DNA of 64,000 nucleotides, from assembly GCF_024139115.2 (NCBI RefSeq), contig NC_085141.1:405297612-405361611 (forward strand), read 5' to 3'. Of the stretch, positions 58,540 to 64,000 are shown one piece after another (within the stretch, counting starts at the first letter, position 1; every line of letters begins with the position of its first letter). The notes under the pieces were generated by a model. It made no database searches and was not told the DNA's origin. It worked only from the letters and a program-made list of their open reading frames with translations. The position numbers and the translations under genes were made by a program. The DNA is from Armigeres subalbatus. Taxonomy: Eukaryota > Arthropoda > Insecta > Diptera > Culicidae.

Positions 58540-60335
58540 GCCCCCACCTTGAGGGAAGTTAAGGATGCCATACAACAGCTAAAGACCAATAAAGCAGCTG
58601 GTAAGGACGGTATCGGAGCTTAGCTCATCAAGATGGGCCCAGAAAAGCTAGCCACTTGCCTGTACAAATTGATAGTCAGAACTCAGAATCTGGGAAACTG
58701 AACAGCTACCGGAGGAGTGGAAGGAAGGGGTTATATGCCCCATCTACAAGAAAGGCGACAAGCTGGAGTGTGAGAACTTTCGAGCGATCACTATCCTTAA
58801 TGCCGCCTACAAAGTGATATCTCAGATCATCTTTCGTCGTCTGCCACCATTAGTGAATGATTTCGTGGGAAGTTATCAAGCCAAGCCGGCTGCGTTGACG
58901 GCCGCTCGACAACGGACCAGATCTTTACTATACGGCAAATCCTTCAAAAATACCGTGAATATCAGTTTCCAACGCACCATCTGTTCGTTGATTTCAAGAC
59001 GGTATACGACAGTATAGACCCCGTAGAGCTATGGAAAATTATGGGCGAGAATAGCTTCCCTGGGAAGCTTACAAGACTGATCAAAGCATTGGTGGATGGT
59101 GTGCAAAACTGTGTGAAGATTTCGGGCGAACACTCCAGTTCGTTCGAATCGCGCCGGGGACTAAGACAAGGTGATGGACTTTCGTGCCTGTTGTTCAACA
59201 TTGCGCTAGAAGGTGTCATGCGGAGAGCCGAGTGTAACAGCCGGGGTACGATTTTCAACAGATCCAGTCAATTTATTTGTTTCGCGAATGACATGGACAT
59301 TGTCGGCCGAACATTTGCAAAGGTGGCAGAACTGTACACCCGCCTGAAACGTGAAGCAACAAAAGTTGGACTGGTGGTGAATGCGTCAAAGACAAAGTAC
59401 ATGCTTGTGGGCGGAACCGAGCGCGACAGGGCCCGCCTGGGAAGCAGTGTTACGATAGACGGTGATACGTTCGAGGTGGTCGAGGAGTTCGTCTACCCCG
59501 GATCCTTGCTAACGGCTGACAACAACGTTAGTCGTGAAATACGAAGGCGCATCATCTGTGGAATTCGGCTTCGCTGAAACTGCGGTCGAAAAAGATTCGC
59601 CACAGCACCAAATGTGTCATGTACAAGACGCTAATAAAACCGGTTGTCCTCTACGGACATGAAACATGGACAATGCTCGTGGAGGACTTGCAACTACTCG
59701 TGGTATTCGAGAGACGGGTTCTTAGGACCATCTTTGGCGGAGTGCAAGAAGACGGTTTGTGGCGGCGAAGAATGAACCATGAGCTCGCCCAACTCTACGG
59801 CGAACCCAGTACAGTCGGGATTCGCTGGTTGGGATCTTAAAACTTGGGTCACTTTTTAGTTGGGCCTCCGCTGGTTGGGCCATGGCCCAACTAAAAGCAA
59901 CCGTACGTCATAATTCAATGTAAACACGGAAAACGGGATTGGGCGTCACTCACATCATTTGTGATGTTCAAGTCGAAATACACGTGTTCAAATGGCTGTC
60001 AGTTGACCCAACTAAAAAACCGAATTCGTTAGTTGGGTCGAGGTCGTGGCGCAACCAGCGAATCGCGACTGTATCCAGGAGGTAGCAAAAGCCAGAAGGG
60101 TACGATGGGCAGGACATGTTGCAAGAATGCAACCCTGCAAAGATGGTGTTTGCTTCCGAGACGTAGGTACGAGACGGCGTGGAGCGCAGCGAGCGAGATG
60201 GGCAGACCAGGTGCAAAACGACTTGGCGAGCGTGGGGCGTATCCGAGGATGGAGAGATGCGGCCTCGAACCGTGTATTGTGGCGTCAAATTGTTGATTCA
60301 GTGTTAGCTGTTTAGATGTAAACTAAATAAATGAA
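58540..60335 (+). pseudogene. RTE-clade LINE, 5'-truncated second copy
   Basis: RT pieces: KDAIQQLKTNKAAGKDGIGA followed by a stop (58569-58624), then frameshifts, 59041-59577 (SFPGKLTRLIKALVDGVQNC, RRGLRQGDGLSCLLFNIALE, VVEEFVYPGSLLTADNN), 59619-59840 and, after a MITE, 60046-60315 (RRVRWAGHVARMQPC, stop). The catalytic FADD box reads FAND at 59281-59292. A short A-rich tail AATAAATGAATGAATGAA ends the copy. Confidence 0.85.
59812..60071. mobile_element. pogo-like MITE (260 bp, TA target duplication)
   Basis: Ends CAGTCGGGATTCGCTGGTTG and, inverted, CAGTCGCGATTCGCTGGTTG; TA is duplicated at 59810-59811 and 60072-60073. The insertion splits the RTE coding frame. A CAGT start, TA target and TTCGCT motif fit the pogo/Tigger group. 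Internal TTAGTTGGGC repeats occur in both orientations. Confidence 0.85.
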
Positions 60336-60466
60336 TGAATGAAATGGATTAGGCCTTTGGTGGCCTCCAGTTTAAATGAAACAATTACCCCATGAAAAAT
60401 ATCAGAAAATATATAATATCAAAATAAGACCGTTTTTGTGAAGACGTGGCATAACTAGTCTCAAAT

Positions 60467-60604
60467 CACTTGTCATAAGACGAGTTAATACAATCCCATT
60501 GAATTCCACCACTTAATTGTATCTTGACAGATACGTATTTCGACCTCAACAGTAAGGCCGTCTTCAGTGTCTCGTACTTGACTCGACTCGTCTTATGACA
60601 AGTG
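60467..60604. repeat. Palindromic CGTATCTG family, TIR-bounded copy
   Basis: CACTTGTCATAAGACGAG at 60467 is inverted exactly at 60587-60604. Inside are AGATACGTATTTCGACC and GTCTTCAGTGTC, as in the palindrome at 13558-13804. A diverged relative follows at 61436-61555. Confidence 0.75.
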
Positions 60605-60906
60605 AAGACATTCCACTAAAAAGCTCAAAATAATTTTCTTAGTCTCAAATATTAAGGGGAGCTACACCTACTTCATTTATTTTATCGATTTTTAGTTGTT
60701 TGCCAAAAATGAATCAATTGTCTTGGAATTCCAGAATTGCATTGTTTTATTTATAGAAAGTTCAACTACTATTAACTCGATGTCAGATAACTACAATAAG
60801 CAATTAAACTTTATAAGTGAAATCTAATGGAGTTTTTTGAATAACTCGTGGAAATATGTTTGTAGATTCCTTGACGTATTTTTTGTATGAATCCCTCCAC
60901 AAAGAC

Positions 60907-61300
60907 CAGTGTTGGTAAAAACTCAAAATCTCAAAACTCATGGATGATTCAAATCAAGCGTGAATTGAAACGCACCCAACTCAGCACCTAAAAACTCATG
61001 GATGAGTTGAATCATCCATTTGAATCATCGCAGGTTTTCTTTTGTTCTCCTTCGTTAAAAACGGTGAATTGACATTTGTCGCATAAAATATTATACACTC
61101 TTCCATGTATAAGCAATAAATTGCCCCCAAATTGATTTCAAATGCGTTTTTAAACCAAAATGATTTTTTGGCAAATGAGTGAAATGATGCGTTTTAGCAT
61201 GAAAAATTCAAGCGTGATGCATTCCTTTAAAATCGCAGACGATTTCGTTCGTACGGAAGCGCTCGTTGATTGAGATTTATGAGTGATTTTACCAACACTG
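60907..61300. mobile_element. hAT-type MITE (394 bp, 8-bp TSD)
   Basis: Ends CAGTGTTGGTAAAA and TTTTACCAACACTG, flanked by perfect ACAAAGAC duplications (60899-60906 and 61301-61308). CAGTG ends with 8-bp duplications are typical of hAT elements. The interior repeats CTCATGGATGA. Noncoding. Confidence 0.9.
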
Positions 61301-61738
61301 ACAAAGACATTTCTTATTTAATAATTCTAATTTTTACTCACGCCGCCGCCGCCGGCGATTTTGTGTCGGCGCGCCGCTGATCATAATTTTGCCACGCCGA
61401 TGACTAATCGCAATAACAAAAAAATCAATTAACTTGAGTCGAGTCGAGTAAAATAAGAGACACTGAAGATGGCCTTACAGAGACGAAATACGTATTTGTA
61501 AGACAATACAACGTGGTGGAATTGATTGGAATAGTACTAAACTCGTGTTATGATTGTTGTTGTTTTTAGTTAGTTGTTAGAATGTTGTTGAGGTAGAACT
61601 CGTCAGAATTCATTTTCAAATCTACCTCAAGTGATGGTGCCTCTAAGACAGTGTGGTGACAAACATTGGATAATGAATTGGTTGGTTGATTAGTTGTGAA
61701 TTTGAATTAGGCTGTATCTAGTAGATTTAATCTACTAA

Positions 61739-61834
61739 GGGCCAATTTCTTCACCTCCGCTTAACTCTTAAGCGGTGCTTACCCATACGCTTAAACATGG
61801 TTTAAGGCCTAAGCGGAGGTGAAGAAATCGACCC
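61739..61834. mobile_element. Small MITE with GGGCC ends, TAA TSD
   Basis: GGGCCAATTTCTTCACCTCC and the near-complement GGAGGTGAAGAAATCGACCC bound about 96 bp that is mostly stem. TAA flanks both sides (61736-61738 and 61835-61837). GGGCC ends with 3-bp TAA targets fit PIF/Harbinger-type MITEs. Confidence 0.75.
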
Positions 61835-61989
61835 TAAGTAGAATAATACAAAAAATGTTGAAATGGTCTTTGGAATTCGTCTATCCCAAAGCCTCATTCA
61901 GTCGGGCACCTAAATCTGTAGGCAGTGAAGGCTTGAATACATCCCCAAAGCGCCAAAACCACTTGGTATATTTCCTAGTACATTCCTCC

Positions 61990-62530
61990 AGATATTCCTC
62001 CGAAAAGGTTCAATAAAAACCTTAGAAAATTACTTTATGTATTCTTCCGGAAATGTCTTACAAAATTTCTTCGAAAATTCTTTAAGAAATTCCATTACGG
62101 ATTTCTTCAGAAAATCCTTCACGAAGTTCTTCAGGAAATTCCTTATGGAATGCATACAAAAAATTGTTTCAGTAATTTCCACGAAAATGTTGTTAAGAAT
62201 TCCTTAGGAGAATCGTTAAGGAATTCCTTCGGAAGTTTCTTTATCGATTCCTCCGGATATTTCTTAATAAATTTCTCAAGAAATTCCATTTGGAGTTTCT
62301 TCAAAAACTGTTTAGCAACTCTTCAATTTTTTAAAGGAATACCTCCTCATGAATTTCTTCGGCAATTATTCTATGAATTCCTCAAATAAATTCTTCCAGA
62401 GATTGCATAAGGGATTTCCAGCAATTCCTTTAAAATATTCTCCGAGAATTCTTCCAGAACTTCCTGCAGGAATTCCATCGAAAATGCCTTCATGGGTTCT
62501 TTACGAAATTATTTTAGTAATACCTTCAGA
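61990..62530. repeat. Degenerate AATTCCTTCGGAAATT repeat
   Basis: Diverged short units alternating TTCCTTMRGAAATT and its variants. Frames at 62150-62389 and 62349-62585 reflect this composition and are not genes. Confidence 0.7.
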
Positions 62531-62539
62531 TTTTTTCAG

Positions 62540-63060
62540 TGTTAGTTGTTTAATTTATTTGTTTTATTTTCAAAAATTCAATTAGCAACCGAAATCTATT
62601 TCATTATCTAATTAATTTTCAATTGGACACTTGTAAACAAATGGCGTGTTCACGCCTCAAGAAACGAACACTGAATGATCGTCATTTATTTTCTTTGTCC
62701 TCTTCTAACAATCTCGAATTCACTGTCAGCCTACTGAGATTTAATTTCGATTTTCTTCTCATTAGCTTCTTAGTATGCTGGCATTTCAAATGCCTACTAC
62801 GATAAAATTTCAAATTCGTTTTCATTTTATTTTATTTAAATTCTATTCTATTTACATATCAATGTAACCAAAAACTGCAAATCCTTGTTTCAGGCTCACT
62901 TTATTCCCCACAATATTCACCGTCTCTACTCTTTCACTGTTTATTGTGATAAGCAATAACAATAACAATATCAATAACAGCTGTAAATTTATTGCTTGTA
63001 GCTATAAAGCATTGACGCTGTCCTAAAACTGCTCAGTTAATTATGTTAAAAACAATTGGT
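62540..63060. other. No gene recognised
   Basis: AT-rich DNA before the terminal satellite, including a short AATAACAATAACAATATCAA run near 62955. Confidence 0.35.
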
Positions 63061-63074
63061 TTACTAAACCATTA

Positions 63075-64000
63075 ACTAAACCAATCAAATCCAAACCAAA
63101 TCCAAATCCAATCCAAAGCCAATCCAAATCCAATCCAAATCCAATCCAAATCCAATCTAAATCCAATCCAAATCCAAACTGAATCCAATCTAAATTCAAT
63201 CTAAATCCAATACAAATCCAATTCAAATCCAATCCAAATTCAAACTGAATCCAAATCCAAACTGAATCCAATCTAAATTCAATACAAATTCAATCCAAAT
63301 CCAATCCAAATCCAATCCAAATCCAAACTGATTCCAATCCAAATCCAATTCAAATCCAATTCAAACCAATTCAAATCAATCCAAACCAATCAAAATCCGA
63401 ACTGAATCAATTCAAATTCAATCCAAATCAATCCAAATCAATCAAATCCAAATCAATCCAAACCAATCCAAATCAATCAAATCCAGTCCACATCCAATCC
63501 AAATCCAATCAAATCCAATCCAAATCAATCCAAATCAATCAAACCAATCCAAATCCAATCCAAATCCAATCAATCAATCGATCAATCCAAATCAATCAAA
63601 TCCAATCCAAATCAATCCAAATCCAATCAGTCCAGATCAAATCCAATCCAGTCAAATCCAGTCAATCAATCCAAATCAATCCAAATCAGTCAAATCAATC
63701 CAAATCCAGTCCAGGTCAATCCAGATCCAGTCCAAATCCAATCAAATCCAGTCAAATCCAGTCAAATCAATCCAAACCAGTCAAATCCAGTCCAAATCCA
63801 GTCCAGATCAATCAAATCCAGTCCAGATCCAGTCCAACCAATCCAGTCAGATCCAGTCCAGTCCAAATCCAGTCCAGATCCAGTCAAATCAGTCAAATCC
63901 AGTCAAATCAATCCAAATCCAGTCCAAATCAATCAAATCAATCCAGATCCAGTCAAGATCCAATCCAGATCCAGTCAAGATCCAGTCAAGTCCAGTCCAG
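63075..64000. repeat. AATCCAAATCC satellite, runs off the window
   Basis: Tandem AATCCA/AATCCAAATCC units. From about 63640 the unit changes stepwise to AGTCCA and AGATCCAGTCC. The minus-strand frame at 63041-63271 (repeating LDWIW) is only the translation of the repeat. The array is not complete at base 64000. Confidence 0.9.

Overview
The window looks like a culicine mosquito chromosome, most likely Aedes. Three signs point there: AT-rich host DNA densely packed with nested transposons, element types typical of Aedes (RTE and Jockey LINEs, Feilai-like tRNA SINEs, gypsy, many palindromic MITEs, a nonautonomous Helitron), and short-intron insect genes of the pickpocket (ppk) DEG/ENaC sodium-channel family. 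Species is inferred from repeat style, not proven.

The only intact host genes I can support are three ppk paralogues: ppk-A (minus strand, 634-2531, four exons, 572 aa), ppk-B (plus, 40850-42738, three exons, 575 aa) and ppk-C (minus, 54887-56739, three exons, 574 aa). All three share two phase-2 introns at equivalent positions, the intracellular His-Gly gating motif, two membrane segments and a G-V-S selectivity filter. B and C are the closer pair. ppk-A has an extra 5' coding exon. They form one dispersed family cluster whose spacers (about 38 kb and 12 kb) are largely transposon islands.

Layout: 1-2.6 kb ppk-A. 3.4-5.45 kb a 3' RTE LINE end split by a 1.9-kb element whose ends are inverted ~15-bp minisatellites, with a 9-bp target duplication. 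6.2-9.5 kb nested TIR elements. 11.07-15.04 kb a SINE (10-bp target duplication) split by a 3.6-kb DNA transposon with ~600-bp inverted ends and a broken transposase, itself hit by two SINEs, a Helitron and a perfect 247-bp palindrome. 15-18.2 kb mostly unassigned DNA. 18.2-20 kb Jockey-type LINE pieces. 20.4-31.4 kb a direct duplication of [degenerate satellite + gypsy], interrupted by an RTE LINE and MITEs; the second gypsy copy is interrupted by a second minisatellite-ended element (8-bp target duplication). 31.4-39.55 kb an LTR-internal-LTR-internal-LTR array of a noncoding retrotransposon, inserted in the same gypsy reverse transcriptase. 40.8-42.7 kb ppk-B. 43.7-53.4 kb a third minisatellite-ended region, MITEs and a broken APE-type LINE. 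54.9-56.8 kb ppk-C. 58.5-60.3 kb a second RTE copy carrying a pogo-like MITE. 60.9-62.5 kb a hAT MITE and degenerate repeats. 63-64 kb an AATCCA-type satellite running off the window.

The best candidate for something little described is the set of elements at 3436-5341, 29253-30916 and (weaker) 43.74-47.03 kb. Their termini are inverted arrays of a short unit with a shared pattern (GGTC-A/T-rich-GG), their interiors are unrelated simple or satellite DNA, and the first two are bounded by exact 8-9 bp target duplications in recognisable host elements.
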